Of a stretch of DNA of 43,067 nucleotides, positions 28,478-43,067 are shown in pieces. The position numbers were made by a program, and so were the translations under genes. Position 1 is the stretch's first letter, and each line of letters starts with the position of its first letter. The notes under the pieces are model-generated. The model did not search any database, was not told where the DNA came from, and saw nothing but the letters and a program-made list of their open reading frames with translations. This DNA comes from Syncephalis plumigaleata (lineage: Eukaryota > Zoopagomycota > Zoopagomycetes > Zoopagales > Piptocephalidaceae): assembly GCA_025201365.1 (NCBI GenBank), contig JAIXMF010000086.1, positions 1 to 43,067 on the forward strand, given 5' to 3'.

Positions 28478-31400
28478 TTATAGAACACGTAAAAAGCCAC
28501 ATGCTTCTAGTAGGAATTTAGAGAGTATTTGGTAAAAGTCGGCTACTACGGTAGCTTTAAGATGAGCTGGCATGGTCATGGGTACCGCTTCATTCAGAAT
28601 GCTGAATGAGCTTAATAGTCGCTGTTGTAACTCGGCATTAGATTGTTGATTAACAATGATTTGTACAAGTTCCTCGAATTTCGCCTAATAATAATAATAA
28701 TATGAGTTGTCGAGCAATACTGCATGCCTATTATACACTTACACGCTGTGTACAAATAAGTGGATAGAGTGCCTCACTAGCGGATTTTATCAAACCTGGA
28801 TCCATATCCTTGAACACGAGACATTGCAGGATGGCTTGTAAAAAGTCATTTAGTGAAGCGGCAAATGCCATCACCTTCTCCTCGTGTCCTTCCTGTCGTT
28901 GATGTGCATAATGCAATGCTAATGTACGAATCGATGATAGTGCCCATTGTGATACCTCATGAACAGGAGTAAATTGACAATAGCAAGTGTTAAGGGTTAC
29001 AGTGTATAGATTAGTAATGATTATGATAATAAACAAATGCACAATAAGGATATTGATCGATACCGAATTTCAAGGATTGTAGAATACTCTCTACAATAGC
29101 AGTTGGCATAGTAACTAGTCGATCATACTGCAACTCAACGAGATCGGAAATGAATTGCATGTATCGTGTACAAATACGTGGATGCTACGTAACACAATGA
29201 ATTAGTATGTATAGGAATGATCACTCTCGTTCAATTGCTGCTTACCTTTAACATTTCCGTATCGATGGCGGGCACTAGTACACCAAGTCCAAAGAAGACA
29301 ACCTCCACTACATTACCTGACTCGGTTTTGGAGGAATCATCTTCTACATATACAAACATATGAAAACAATTAGTTATTCAAATCATCTCAATTACTCGAT
29401 TAACCCACCAAATCCACTTAATTCTGTAGCCAATAGATTGGATAGCATATCGATCAGTTTAATAATGTCCTGATATGGTTCACTTTCATCATGTTCAGCT
29501 AGTGTTCGCTTGCGTCCTATTGAATAAGTGTTAATATATATATAAATGAATAAATCCTTTGTAATAATTACCATGATTGACTTCATCGTAAGCTTTCAAT
29601 AATTCGATTACCACTTGACAAACTACAGTCGATGTATCATTTGGTAGTCGATCAAATTCCTATAGAAATGCTATACTAAGTACAATGTCGACAATAAATA
29701 GCGTTACTTACAAAGTTCTCGAATAATGATGCAAAGAAGCCAAGTATATCTGTTATCATTTCGGGAGAGTGTCGGTAAACACGCACCAATTCCACCATGG
29801 ATTGAAAGTATTGCGAACAGAATTGATAAACGAGATTTGCATTAGTAGTGCCCATTGCTTGAGCAAATCCATCCAACATCTAGTAGTATTGATAGTAGTA
29901 ATAACAATTCAGTATCATATTATGTGGGATATCGTTGTGTATAGTAAGCAATTATACCTCAATCATACTGCGAACATTCTCGGTAATATTCGAATGCTGA
30001 TGGATTTGTATGAAATCCGGTCGTTTTATCGTAGCCATACAGCGTTTCTATTCATATCTCGTATTAATATGACTGCACTCCCCTAATAGTATGTTGTCCA
30101 CTTACATTAATGACATCCATAAGTAGATTTGCGTAATAGTCTCGCTTGGTAGCATTCTGTGAAAATAGGATGATCCTCGATAAAACACAGATAATCTCGC
30201 TACAATTATACGTTAGACATGATCATTAATGTCGTTATTATACCATAATTACCTATGGAACATTTCGGGTAGTTGTTCAATTTGCGTTGTCATTAACGAC
30301 ATCAATTCCGTGAATGTATCTATTGAATGGATGTGTTAGTTCAATGATCACAAATTACTACTTAGTTATAGCACTACCTATACCAAGTAGTTGTTCACGA
30401 AGTATTGCACTATTGGCAAATGCATTCAACAAACGAATAATCTATAAGCAATGGCAATGATTAGCTATCATTCATAATGACTTTGTCTACTAGTAAGCGT
30501 ACCTGAGTGAGTACATCGGGTTCGGCATTCCATAGGATAAGGTGTCGATGCGTCAAACGAATTAGCGTAGCTAGCACTTGTTCACCTTGTCCACCTTTTT
30601 CACGTTCACCGAATGCTTGAATTAAATTACGACTAGTTCATATTGTTATTACCATCTATTCGTATTGTTGCATATGTGCCTATTTGCTATCTTACCTTAC
30701 TAGCGTGTTGTAGTCATTTTCTTTGATAAAGAAATAGGTTTTGACGCATCGTTCAAGACACCAGAAAAGTGTTTCCATCACTAATGGACTACAATGAGAT
30801 GCCTGATCATTGTATAGATGTAAGATAGACAAGTTTGATTAGCATTATTAGCACTTACCTCAGCAGAATTAGGATTGAGAGCAAACATATTGGTAAGATT
30901 AAGTACTAGATGAATGAGTTGCACTACTTGATCACCATCAGGTCCATTAATAGCCTATAGCAATAGCAGTCTAGTGTTAGCGTATTCAATAGATCACTTG
31001 TTGTCATGATGATAATGTACCTGTGAATTGGATAATTTCAAAAATGCAACAGGCACAGTTGGATATTCACCATCACCAGCATCGGCGAGTACAAACCCAA
31101 CGATCATTAATAGCCAATGTGTGTGCTCATGAAGAAATTGTAAGAATTGATCTAGTGTCAATCAATAATGAATGATTAACAGGGCATATTATTATCACGA
31201 CAAGATCTGCTACTTACGTTGATCTTCCGAACTGGTAGCTGATTCCAAGAAGGGTGCTAATCGTGACATACGATCTGATAGTAAACGATGGATTGCCGTC
31301 AAGGAGTAATGCGGAACAAGACGTGCTAAACGAGCAATACCCACTAGTTGATCACCGAATACATCCTAATAAACATGACATATTACTAAATGTCTATGCT

Positions 31401-33457
31401 ACCATTGTCACTTATCTGTATTACTAGTTACCTGATCTTTGAATCCTGAATCTTCATCATCGCTATCATTATCATCCATGGCGTATTTGGCTGCCTCCAT
31501 ACGTGTCTCCAAATAGGTATCGATTACATGCTGACACACACTTTCTAGGAATTTCGTCAAAGCAATTCGATCCTCACGATAATTGGCAACTGTTCCTGAT
31601 TCTAATTTCTCCTCATTAATCAATGGTAGATAAGTGCTACTACCTAGTGAATAGTATTAGTAAAAAAATATGATTAATCTAACAAATGACTCACTTAGTC
31701 TAATCCACATGTTCAATAGTTCATCGAATGCCTCGGTGTTCCAACCATTTTCTGTCTCGCTCACTGTATCACGTAGACATTGCACGGTTAGTTTGGCCGC
31801 CTCACTCATGGTACGGTAGAATCCTTCTATTTCACACAATAAAGTAACTGAGACCTTGCTAACTAGTCGTTGCATCATTTGACACAGCCCAAGTAGATAG
31901 GGACCATGGCTGTCGTGGTGTTTCGGAATAGACGGTTGACTATAGAATGATGAGTGTTAAATAAGAAGTAAGCATATATATATATAACTGTTGACATGAT
32001 GAACTACACTTACATGGCAATTAGTTTCTCATAGCCACGCATCATTACTGAGGCATAATTGAGAGCGGTAGTATCACCGTCAATGACCGCGCCATGAAGA
32101 CCCGACAGTTGCACCAAGCATTGTCTAGCTCGATGCGCAGTATCCTCGTCATGTCGCAATATATCATATGCCTAGTGCAATACGTATTAGTCAATAATAC
32201 AATGATCCAGCCCATACTTTTACTGCTTACTTCAAAGAAAAACGAGAGTACTGCAGTGTCGAGCAATGTATCTCGCCATGATAACGGGAAATCCGGTGTC
32301 TCTCCCATGACTTCCTGATCAGACACGGCAGACTCACGCGATAAAGTAAAACGACGTCCTATGATTATTATCGTTCATCAATCATCACTTCATTGTAAGT
32401 ATCATCATCATCGCGATCCACTTACGTTGCGTGAAATCCCAAGAGAACACTTTCTCTAGCAGTAACGTGCCATAGCGAAGTGCATTATTTACTTGACGTC
32501 CTTGTATCTCCTGATGCATCACTCGTAGAATTGATTGGAATATACGAAGTAGCCATTCCTCCGTAAATGTGACCTTACACTCTTGATGATAATGCAGAGT
32601 AAGACCGATACGACTTGCCTTTGACGAGGAGAACTCATCTAGCAATGCATTGTATAGTGCCAATGCCACCAATCGATGATGGCCAGTGGTGGTTTGCATT
32701 AGATTTTCTGCCTGCGAAAATACTTGCTCACGCTCCGATGATGCCAAGTCCATCCAACTACGCTTAAGAATAACCGCGTATACCTAAGTAGATCGCGTAT
32801 ATCATTCAGTATAACAGAACAGCGTAGACTAGAATAAACAAATAAATAAATAAACAGCACTACTCACATGTAATAATTGTTCACGTACGAATCGTTCCAA
32901 ACTATCATGTAGCGTATTCATCGATTAGCATTCATCCAGTATAGTTTCGCTATTATCGTCATGTCACTTACTTTTCATGTTCGCAGCATAGTCCTAGTAG
33001 ATAGTCGCGTACTCCTATCACATCCTGTTTGCTTAGGAGTGCATAGTCACGTACCAATGCCTCACGAATAGCAAGTGCAGTATGAAATTGCACGAGTGGC
33101 GTGGTTGTATGCTCTATCAATGTGTACACGAGTGTTAACGTCATTCATATTACTTGTTCTACTTTCAAGGAGAATAGCATGCGTTGATATGCAATAGGAG
33201 AGAGGGAGGGCTACCTACCAAGGACATAACGGCAAACAGGTAGAATGTTGGGTGTACGTTTGAATTCAATCAACACTTTCTCCGCAGCAGCTTGTTTGGC
33301 AGGAGACTGCAGGAGGAAAAAACAAGATGCGTATGCACCGTGTATGTGGAGGTGTCACCTAAGTAAGTCTGGATTTGGTACGCGTGGTTCGTCATTGACC
33401 TACCTGAAAGTCTGCACACGCTGTTTCAAGTTGCTGTAGAATCAAGCTGTAATCCAT
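28478..33457 (-). CDS. XPO4: Exportin-4 (importin-beta superfamily nuclear export receptor)
   Basis: The N-terminal part matches exportin-4: MDYSLILQQLETACADFQ, EKVLIEFKRTPN, LVQFHTALAIREALVRDYAL, then LERFVREQLLHVYAVILKRS, LVALALYNALLDEFSSSKAS, IGLTLHYHQECKVTFTE, LLLEKVFSWDF and PDFPLSWRDTLLDTAVLSFF. These segments correspond to the HEAT repeats of XPO4, including the LLxEFSSS...IGL block that distinguishes it from exportins 5 and 7. The rest is a long run of helical HEAT-like segments, ending ATVVADFYQILSKFLLEACG and FLRVL. Roughly two dozen short introns break it up, many with exons of only 60-150 bases. An acidic AMDDNDSDDEDSGF loop lies mid-protein. Exportin-4 carries cargoes such as hypusinated eIF5A out of the nucleus with RanGTP. 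It is absent from baker's yeast, so its presence fits an early-diverging lineage. Confidence 0.88.
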
Positions 33458-34499
33458 GCTAAACGAATGAGAGTAGCGTGTAGTAGACAAGAGAAAGAGA
33501 GAAAATAAACCTATTCCTCGCTGAGTTGCATTGTACGCACACACAAAGATGACTCTCTAAATGTGGTAATTAATCTCATATTAAGTAACCCGACACAAAT
33601 GATGACATGTATAACCTACGACCATTGCTACAGGTAACAACAGCAATAACAGTAATAAATGATAGGGTTTATCATGAGTACTATAGTCATATGCATTATA
33701 CATGCACTATATTGTCTTGAAACTAGAGGTACTCATTGTTATTCTGTATGTTACTGCAACTACCGAATAATAATGGCGATGAAGAAGCAGACGCCTACAT
33801 GCATTAAACAATAGCTAAAACATCGCCTACTTGTTCCTTTATTCTAATTGTCTTTGCCATAGCAAGTATCACCATAGCTGCAACCCTGAATGTACTATAT
33901 CAAACAAGTGCTGCAGCTATAATAGCAATGATTGCTACCATTGTTAATGCATGCTAACAAAAAGCAGGAATGGTCATCAATGACATACACATATACACAT
34001 ATACGCACATACGCACATACATACGCACGCACGCACTAGCCTATGCAACTTATTACCACATGCTTATGGTTGCCCTTGACCCAACCCACAACAATTCATA
34101 CACGCAGGCACAGGCGCATAAACACAGACACTAACGCTCACACGCATGCTAGGACACATGATGTTGATAAACAGGTTCATCATCTCGCATACATGTGTAT
34201 GTATCCCTTTGCTGTGTACAATTCTTTTAGTTCACGATAGATGGCACGACCTGACTTGGTTCATCGGTCACACTATTTAGATATCAAGGTAGATGTGACA
34301 TCTTGGCAATTCTCGTATTTACATACATACTTGCTTACTTTTGTTTGTTTCTTCTTCTTCTTCTTCCATCACTTTGTTATTCTTTGCTCGTCCTACGTAT
34401 CTACCTACCTACCTACCTATTCGTCTACTCTTTCGGGCACTCGATTTTTCTGCTTGTTTATTCAATCTGTTCGATTAACGTCACTGCTAGTCTATCGTT
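33458..34499. other. Intergenic DNA between XPO4 and the P-loop gene
   Basis: No supported gene. There are CA/CACG-type dinucleotide and tetranucleotide runs (about 33985-34035), a CTT run (34345-34368) and a CTAC run (34398-34420). The pyrimidine-rich tract just before 34500 is typical of fungal promoters near the transcription start. An open frame at 34241-34579 is low-complexity (runs of Phe) and rejected. Confidence 0.5.
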
Positions 34500-35159
34500 A
34501 TGGTCTTACCACTTGTCGCGGCCGAGTCGCGCTACAGCAATGTATCCAAAGGCAGCTGCAATATGAGCTTCGCTTATAGTTATGAGCTACCCCCATGTCG
34601 AATGATTATCGTAGGCAATGGATGTGCCGGTAAAGAGAAGCTGGCATCTAATCTTTCACGGCTACTGCGTCAGCCGCAAATCGATCTAAGCGCTATTTGT
34701 CCCGAGGAGACGCCTCGTGGCCAATACGCCGAGGAGACCGCCCTGCAAATCCAGTTGATCCTGGACGCACACGACGACGGCTGGGTGACGCACGGCAACT
34801 TTTACGCCTGGCGTCCTCTTATGTGGACTCGTGCCGACACACTGATATGGCTCGACTACTCGTTGTGGCATGTCGTCTGTCGTACGACATGGCGTGGTTT
34901 CCGTTCATTATTCAAAATCAATCGCAAGAAGCTATTTAAGAATACGTGGACCCGTCGACCAAATTTCAAATGGTTTTCCGGTCTAACCGCCGTTAAACAC
35001 GCGATCAAGCTTCATTGTCAACTAAGAAACGAATACCCCATGATTATCGGTAATTATCCTCGTTTGTGTGTCTATCGATTTAGATCACCACGAGAAACGG
35101 CTCAATGGTTCGAGCAACTCGAGTTGGCCTACGATCTACGTGGTATTGTTGATTTATAA
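34500..35159 (+). CDS. FlaR-like / adenylate-kinase-related P-loop protein with atypical Walker A
   Basis: A single exon of 219 residues. The fold is that of the small P-loop kinases annotated as FlaR or 'topology modulation' proteins: a beta strand and P-loop (MIIVGNGCAGKEKLASNLS), PQIDLSAI, then TLIWLDYSLWHVVCRTTWRG (the WLDYP...RxxxR lid region), KLFKNTWTRRPNFKWF, KHAIKLHCQLRNEYPM, and the ending CVYRFRSPRETAQWFEQL, which matches the family's RLRSPREVxxWL. The P-loop GxxxxGK is followed by Glu instead of Ser/Thr, a change at the residue that normally holds Mg2+. Two in-frame starts exist; Met at 34563 (MSFAYSYELPP) leaves a more family-like N-terminus. The substrate is unknown; nucleotide binding is expected, activity uncertain. 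Confidence 0.75.
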   Translation: MVLPLVAAESRYSNVSKGSCNMSFAYSYELPPCRMIIVGNGCAGKEKLASNLSRLLRQPQIDLSAICPEETPRGQYAEETALQIQLILDAHDDGWVTHGNFYAWRPLMWTRADTLIWLDYSLWHVVCRTTWRGFRSLFKINRKKLFKNTWTRRPNFKWFSGLTAVKHAIKLHCQLRNEYPMIIGNYPRLCVYRFRSPRETAQWFEQLELAYDLRGIVDL

Positions 35160-35586
35160 TGTATTCTTAGCAAAAGTTGGCTAGTCTGTTGTCACTCTTG
35201 TGTAAATAGTCTATATTATTATTATTATTATCGCTTAGTGACATTGATAATGCTGTTATGTTGCACATTCGTTCTTCTTTGTTTCTTTTCCTTTTCTCTT
35301 TTTGAATTCCTATCCTTTCAGCTTCACGTCATGTGTGCATGCATGCATGTATGCTAAAGCTTCCTTGTATCATTGTATCTTGTAAAGATATTTTTAGCGG
35401 GCCTATTCTTCATATGTTTCCTACTCTCCTTGCTTGATCTTATTATTATTTTTGCTCACTAAATTATTACTGAACTATACACGATTAACCTATAATAAAT
35501 ATCATCATCATCATCATTATCATCATCTAGTAGAAATGTTATTGATTTATTGTAATAAACGCGGCCACAAATCAAGATGATGCTTA
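35160..35586. other. Short convergent intergenic region
   Basis: AT-rich with TTATTA, ATCATC and GCAT microsatellites and AATAAA/TATAAT-like polyadenylation motifs. No coding frame is supported. Confidence 0.5.
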
Positions 35587-38613
<3,027 letters not shown>

Positions 38614-40938
38614 TTATGCAATACCACCCTCCACTCGACTAATAATATCCTCGCATAGCTTCATCAAATCTTCATTCTCTTTTGTTTTAGTCGCTACTAA
38701 ACTTTCCAATTGCTTTACTTGTACTTCAGCCTTAAGATTCGTTGCTTGTAGTGAATCAACCTTCTTCTTATATTCTGCACGCATTTCTTTTAATGTTACA
38801 TTTGCACTATAAAACAAGCAAGCAAGCTGTTACAATATTCAATCATGTCATTAATAAACTAATCCACTTACTGTTCCAATTGTGCTTCTGCGTGTTCCTC
38901 CAACTTATCAAATCGTTCCTTATAAATCAGATTGTCCGATTTTAGTGTCTCTATCATCTTGCGTAGATTCTCTTGCTCCTAATCATTACAACAACATATT
39001 AATAAACAGGTAATCAATTGCTCATTCATTACCTTTTGCATTTTCTCATTCTCCGATTTACGCATTTCATATCGTTTCTTTAACTCTTCAAATGCTTGTT
39101 CTACTTTAGTGACATGATCCTGTAATAAATCGCGTTCCTCTGTAATGATCGCCATATTGGTCGAGTAGTTGGCTCGTTCCTTTTTAGCATCATCTAATTA
39201 GAGTAATCAATATCATAAGTGCATGCATATATTCATTGCTTTGACTTCTTACTAATCATTCTATTCATTGTCGTTTCAAACTCGTTCATAATGGTTTCCA
39301 TTTGTTGTTTCGTTTTTGTCTCCTTCGAGAGTGCATTCTGATATTGCTCCAATTCATGACGCACCTTTGCTATCTGTTCCTCGGCCTAATGTCATGTTAT
39401 TATCATATAGCAATATATGCATATGTATGCCTATTCACTCACCTCTGCTTCTGCTTTCGCACGTATCATTTCAACATCTCGTTCGGAATAGGTGGGTGCA
39501 CTGCGTGGTGTGGCAAATTCAAAGCTTAAATCTAACACGGATAGCTTTGGTGTCGTTCGATTTAAGCGTGTTCTTCGTGCTGTTAGTTGCTCCTGTAGCT
39601 TTATACGTTGTGGCATTGGTGTCTCAAATTGTAACATCCAATCCGATTGATCCTTCTTCACTGTTGCTGTATTAGATGGTTTCGGTGTCACTTCTTTAGT
39701 CGATTTAGTTGGACTAGTCATCTCTTTAGTATCGGCTAATGGATCAAATTCACTAATCGATGTCAATACTTGATCATCCAAGTTGCGAGGTGGAGGAGTT
39801 TCCTGAGCCATTGCACGTACAGCAACGGGTGTAGCCGTAACTTCCACTGCATTTACATCATTGTCATCTTTACATAATGATTCTGCGGTATCTGTATCTT
39901 TCGTAGATGATGTGCTTGATGATGGTTTAACAGGTGTAAGTATTTGATATCCAGCTGTCGAATTAGTCTTGATGGCAATGGGACCTGTGTTCTCTGTCGT
40001 ACTTGTAGGTGACATCATAGTGCATTGATTATCATTATTCAACTCTGTACTTGTATCTCCATTAGAGGTGGTTGTTGCAGACATATCTGATTTGTTAATG
40101 TCATTCAATGAATTACTATGTTCTACAGATGTAGTATCACTAGTCGATGTATCAACTTCTTGATGACTACTACTATTATAGCTTGTTCCTGCTACTGCTA
40201 AAGTGCTACTATCATCTTCTGTATTCACTATGTTATTCTCTGATGTATCAATCGCTGTCTTATAGGACTCTGAAGAGAATGATGCCAAATTACGCTCCAT
40301 TATATCACTAATTGACATTGAGGATGATGATGATGATGCAGTCGCTGTAGTATTAGTCGTGTCTACCAATGGTGATATGACTGTGCTTGTTCGTTTCGAC
40401 GCTAATGGCGAGCTATTCAGGAATAAACAAGATGCGGGACTATCCAGTACAATAGGCGATTGTGCTGTACCGAATATATGTTCGCGTAGATCGGATATAT
40501 CATGACTATGATCGATATTACTAATGGGCGATGTCACTTCTGACTCAGTAGATGGCAGCGTTGTTTGCGTAGTTGATCTTGTTGGCACGGGACTGTTCAT
40601 TACTTTGTTGGAAGTAGTTGGCCATACAGTATCATCAATGTTGGCATTACTTGATTCTTCGGATAGACGCGCTCGTTTACTAGTAGACGAAGGATTGGAC
40701 GCGTATTGTACAGCGTCATTCTGACCAACTTGATTCTCCTTGTTCACCTCTTCACTAGCTGGTCGTTTAGGTGTTACCTAGATCGTGCAAGTATCAAGTA
40801 AGTAATCGCGTCATTGCTATGATATCTACTTACAGTTGATGTAGTTGACGTGTCACATACTGATTTACTCTCTTCTTTCTCCATTGTAGTAGTATTACTA
40901 ACTAGAGTAGATACAAGTGGTTTACGTGATTCCTCCAT
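38614..40938 (-). CDS. TACC-domain protein (transforming acidic coiled-coil family)
   Basis: The first exon (40938 down to about 40835) encodes MEESRKPLVSTLVSNTTTME and ends CDTSTTST, joined to VTPKRPASEEVNKENQ at the next exon. A long Ser/Thr-rich disordered region (about 400 residues) follows, with poly-Ser and many Ser/Thr-Pro sites. The C-terminal coiled coil is the TACC domain, ending YKERFDKLEEHAEAQLEQ, ANVTLKEMRAEYKKKVDSL, VKQLESLVATKTKENEDLM and KLCEDIISRVEGGIA. It matches the end of animal TACC proteins ([20 protein letters not shown]-type), and the S. pombe Alp7 type. TACC proteins bind TOG-family polymerases and work at spindle poles and microtubule ends. A KEN sequence (residues about 48-50, VNKENQ) is a possible APC/C degron. 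About five introns split the coiled coil. Confidence 0.82.
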
Positions 40939-41096
40939 AGTAGCTAGTCTTCTTTGTTGTTATAAAGTGAATAGACAGTGTAATCTTTCCTCAAACGTAT
41001 CAAACAAGATAAAAGAGTAAATGTGTATGAAAAAGACACGAAACCCATTTTGTTTACTATTTACTATTTATTTACACTACACATCTTAATGAGTAA

Positions 41097-43067
41097 TTAA
41101 TGTGAAGAGAAGAATGCTTCTGCTTGTTCGATTAACCCGTCAATAAATAGCTTATCCATTGATTTAAGTTCCATTGCTAGTAGATGACCATGTCGTTTAA
41201 TTAGACCGGCAATTGGCCAGCCAAATACTGATTTACCATATAATGATGCGGATTCGTCTACCACTTCCACTACACGCATATGTAATACGCGTTCAGCAAC
41301 AATGGTAGATAGTATGGGGAATTCCAGTTGACTATGAACACGATCGAGTTCAATTGATAATGCAGATGCACTATGTGTAAATTGATCTGTATTAGCAAGT
41401 GCTAATGCAAACTCTGATGGTGTCATATGCGGTAGAGTAGATTGATCTATCATGAAATCGGCACATGCTACCGCTAATTGCCAGTCCATATGTCGATGAG
41501 AAACAGTTTTATCATTATACTACACAAGTACATTAATTAATATGAATACACTATATGAATGTTATACTTACCTCGCAAGCATATGTTAATTCACCATGAA
41601 TTGTCATACCACTTTGAATAGGTCCTTGTATAGCAAACTTGATTTCATGTTCCAATTTAGCATCAGCATCAATTGTTTCTGATACTTTAATTATAGGTTG
41701 CGTGCTACTTAATCCCATAGCACGAATTGAACCGCGTGTCGGTAATGTAATCTCAATATTACGTATAACGGCATCTTGTATCTTATTGTGTAGTTGTATA
41801 GTTACATAAACGAGTGTCTGACTGAATGGATCAAGGGTAATTGGATGATCTGCTATCGATAATGGTCTCAATTCATATGACTATTACATCATAATAGTAA
41901 TAATAGATTGTTATTTAATATGTTAATAAGATTTGATAATAAATAACTTACAAGACGTAAATGATCATTTTGAGCAAATAATGTAAATGACCGTGTTAAT
42001 ACTGGCTCATTCTCTTCTATCTCATTAGATGAAATGATAGTCTCATGATGACTATTATGAGGAATTGATGATGATGATGATGGTAATGATTCATTTGTAA
42101 TAGTTGCTGAATCAACATTAGTAGTACTAGTAGTTGGTTTTTTCTAATTGATCATTTAATAAGCTTGTTATTATTAGTAGTATTAGTAGTATGCTTACCT
42201 TTTTCTTATCTACTTTTCGACGTACTACAAGTAATGATGATGGCTCTGATGGTTCTATCATATCAAATGCAGTAGGTGTAGTTTCTGTTGCAGTAGTAGT
42301 TGTGTCTATCTCATCAACTGCCCTAGATTTACCCTTTCTACGTGACTTTATTGAATAATTAGTCAATGGTACTAATATTAGAATACATGCCATTCAATAA
42401 CTTGCCTCTTTTGTTACTGTTGATGTATCTTGTTTATCAGTATCTGTTTTCTTGGCATGTTTCTGTTTACTCTTCTTCTGCTTCTTTTCCTATGAACATT
42501 GACAAACAAGTTAATATTTTATATATTTACATCATACTATTGACATACCTTAACAGCAGCACGTTGCTCGGATATCCCTGCACCAATGGTAATATTGACT
42601 GATTCTAAATGACGTGTATCTTCAACATCACCTAATAGATGTCGAGTATGACTAGATTTCAATTTGTTTCCTTTAGCTTTTGATACATTTGCATCCTCAT
42701 CGGATAATTCTGCTCCTTCTGGCATTTCACCCGGTCCAATCAACACTTGAGGTCGTGATGGTGCTGGTGGTGAAGAGGAAGTTACAACGCGAGATTTGCG
42801 TGTACGACGTGATGATTTCTTATTCTTCTTCGACACTAACAGCAGTATTCATTAGTATTTATTCAATACATTAATGAGTTAACGACTACTTACTTGTAGG
42901 TATATCCTGCCATTGATCGTTGAAATCTTGTATTGTCAATTTAACTACAGGAATGGTGTCAACATCGATATAGCCTTGACCATCTGCACCCTGTTGTACT
43001 CGTGGTGTCGTTCGTCTTGTTTGACTCTGTTCGAGTTCTCGATCATCCGCTGATACTTGCGATGTAT
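41097..43067 (-). CDS. AP-3 complex subunit delta, C-terminal part (N-terminal part outside window)
   Basis: The visible exons begin inside a hinge region: ADDRELEQSQTRRTTPRVQQ, then GQGYIDVDTIPVVKLTIQDF, NDQWQDIPT, followed by a Lys-rich stretch (KKNKKSSRRTRKSR, and KKKQKKSKQKHAKKTDTD further on), as in the lysine-rich BLVR region of AP-3 delta. An ear-like C-terminal domain follows: YELRPLSIADHPITLDPFSQ, IRNIEITLPTRGSIRAMG, GMTIHGELTYACE, and the last exon ending VVEVVDESASLYGKSVFGWP. That last segment matches the ERVDACASMYSRSIQGHHV block of animal delta. AP-3 sorts cargo from Golgi/endosomes to vacuoles or lysosome-related organelles. The stop is at 41097-41099. The adaptin trunk lies beyond 43067, so the identification rests on the hinge and ear. 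Confidence 0.75.

Noticed and set aside
34241-34579. Frame starting MARPDLVHRS upstream of the P-loop gene
   Set aside because: Low-complexity Phe/Tyr/Leu run over CTT and CTAC repeats; at most its first 16 codons could be an upstream exon, for which no acceptor fits.

Overview
This 43 kb window is nuclear DNA of a eukaryote with compact genes. Most coding regions are split by many short introns (about 50-90 bases, GTAAGT/GTACGT donors, CTAAC-like branch sites, TAG acceptors), and intergenic DNA is AT-rich with many trinucleotide microsatellites. Gene content (SulP-type permease tail with a cNMP-binding domain, GCK-III kinase, Ubx5/UBXN7-type protein, exportin-4, TACC protein, FlaR-like P-loop protein, LAG1-type ceramide synthases) and architecture suggest an early-diverging fungus, perhaps zoopagomycete-like. 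That placement is an inference from family content, not a search result.

Layout. 1-776: 3' end of a probable SulP/cNMP-domain permease. 1667-2299 (-): secreted Tyr/Pro tandem-repeat protein. 3.8-5.9 kb: decayed Tc1/mariner-like DNA transposon with unusually long imperfect terminal inverted repeats; a fragment of the same family lies at 0.83-1.25 kb. 6885-7760: secreted Ala/Pro-rich then acidic protein. 8009-9989 (-): eight-exon protein with a PA-like ectodomain and about seven membrane helices. 10.7-15.2 kb: SSU72 phosphatase, a stand-alone ACAD10/11-type APH kinase ending in SKL, and NOB1. 15.4-20.1 kb (-): GCK-III kinase and a UBA-UAS-UBX protein. 21.0-23.6 kb: two tandem ceramide-synthase (TLC) genes; the second has lost the catalytic histidines. 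23.9-28.3 kb: three tandem copies of an unrecognised coiled-coil family, the middle one broken and carrying an insertion with twin hairpins in its intron. 28.5-33.5 kb (-): exportin-4. 34.5-35.2 kb: FlaR-like P-loop protein. 35.6-38.2 kb (-): phosphoglucomutase. 38.6-40.9 kb (-): TACC protein. 41.1-43.07 kb (-): C-terminal part of AP-3 delta.

The housekeeping genes do not form one pathway. They cover ribosome assembly (NOB1), RNA polymerase II CTD dephosphorylation (SSU72), Cdc48/p97 cofactor function (UBX), nuclear export (XPO4), spindle function (TACC) and vesicle sorting (AP-3). The less ordinary parts are the ceramide synthase/pseudoenzyme pair, the fast-evolving coiled-coil array with its hairpin-bearing intron insertion, the PA-ectodomain 7TM protein, the peroxisome-tagged APH kinase, and a 9-nt microexon encoding part of the catalytic loop of the GCK-III kinase. 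Exon coordinates were derived by hand from splice signals and protein similarity remembered from known families; no alignments or database searches were run.
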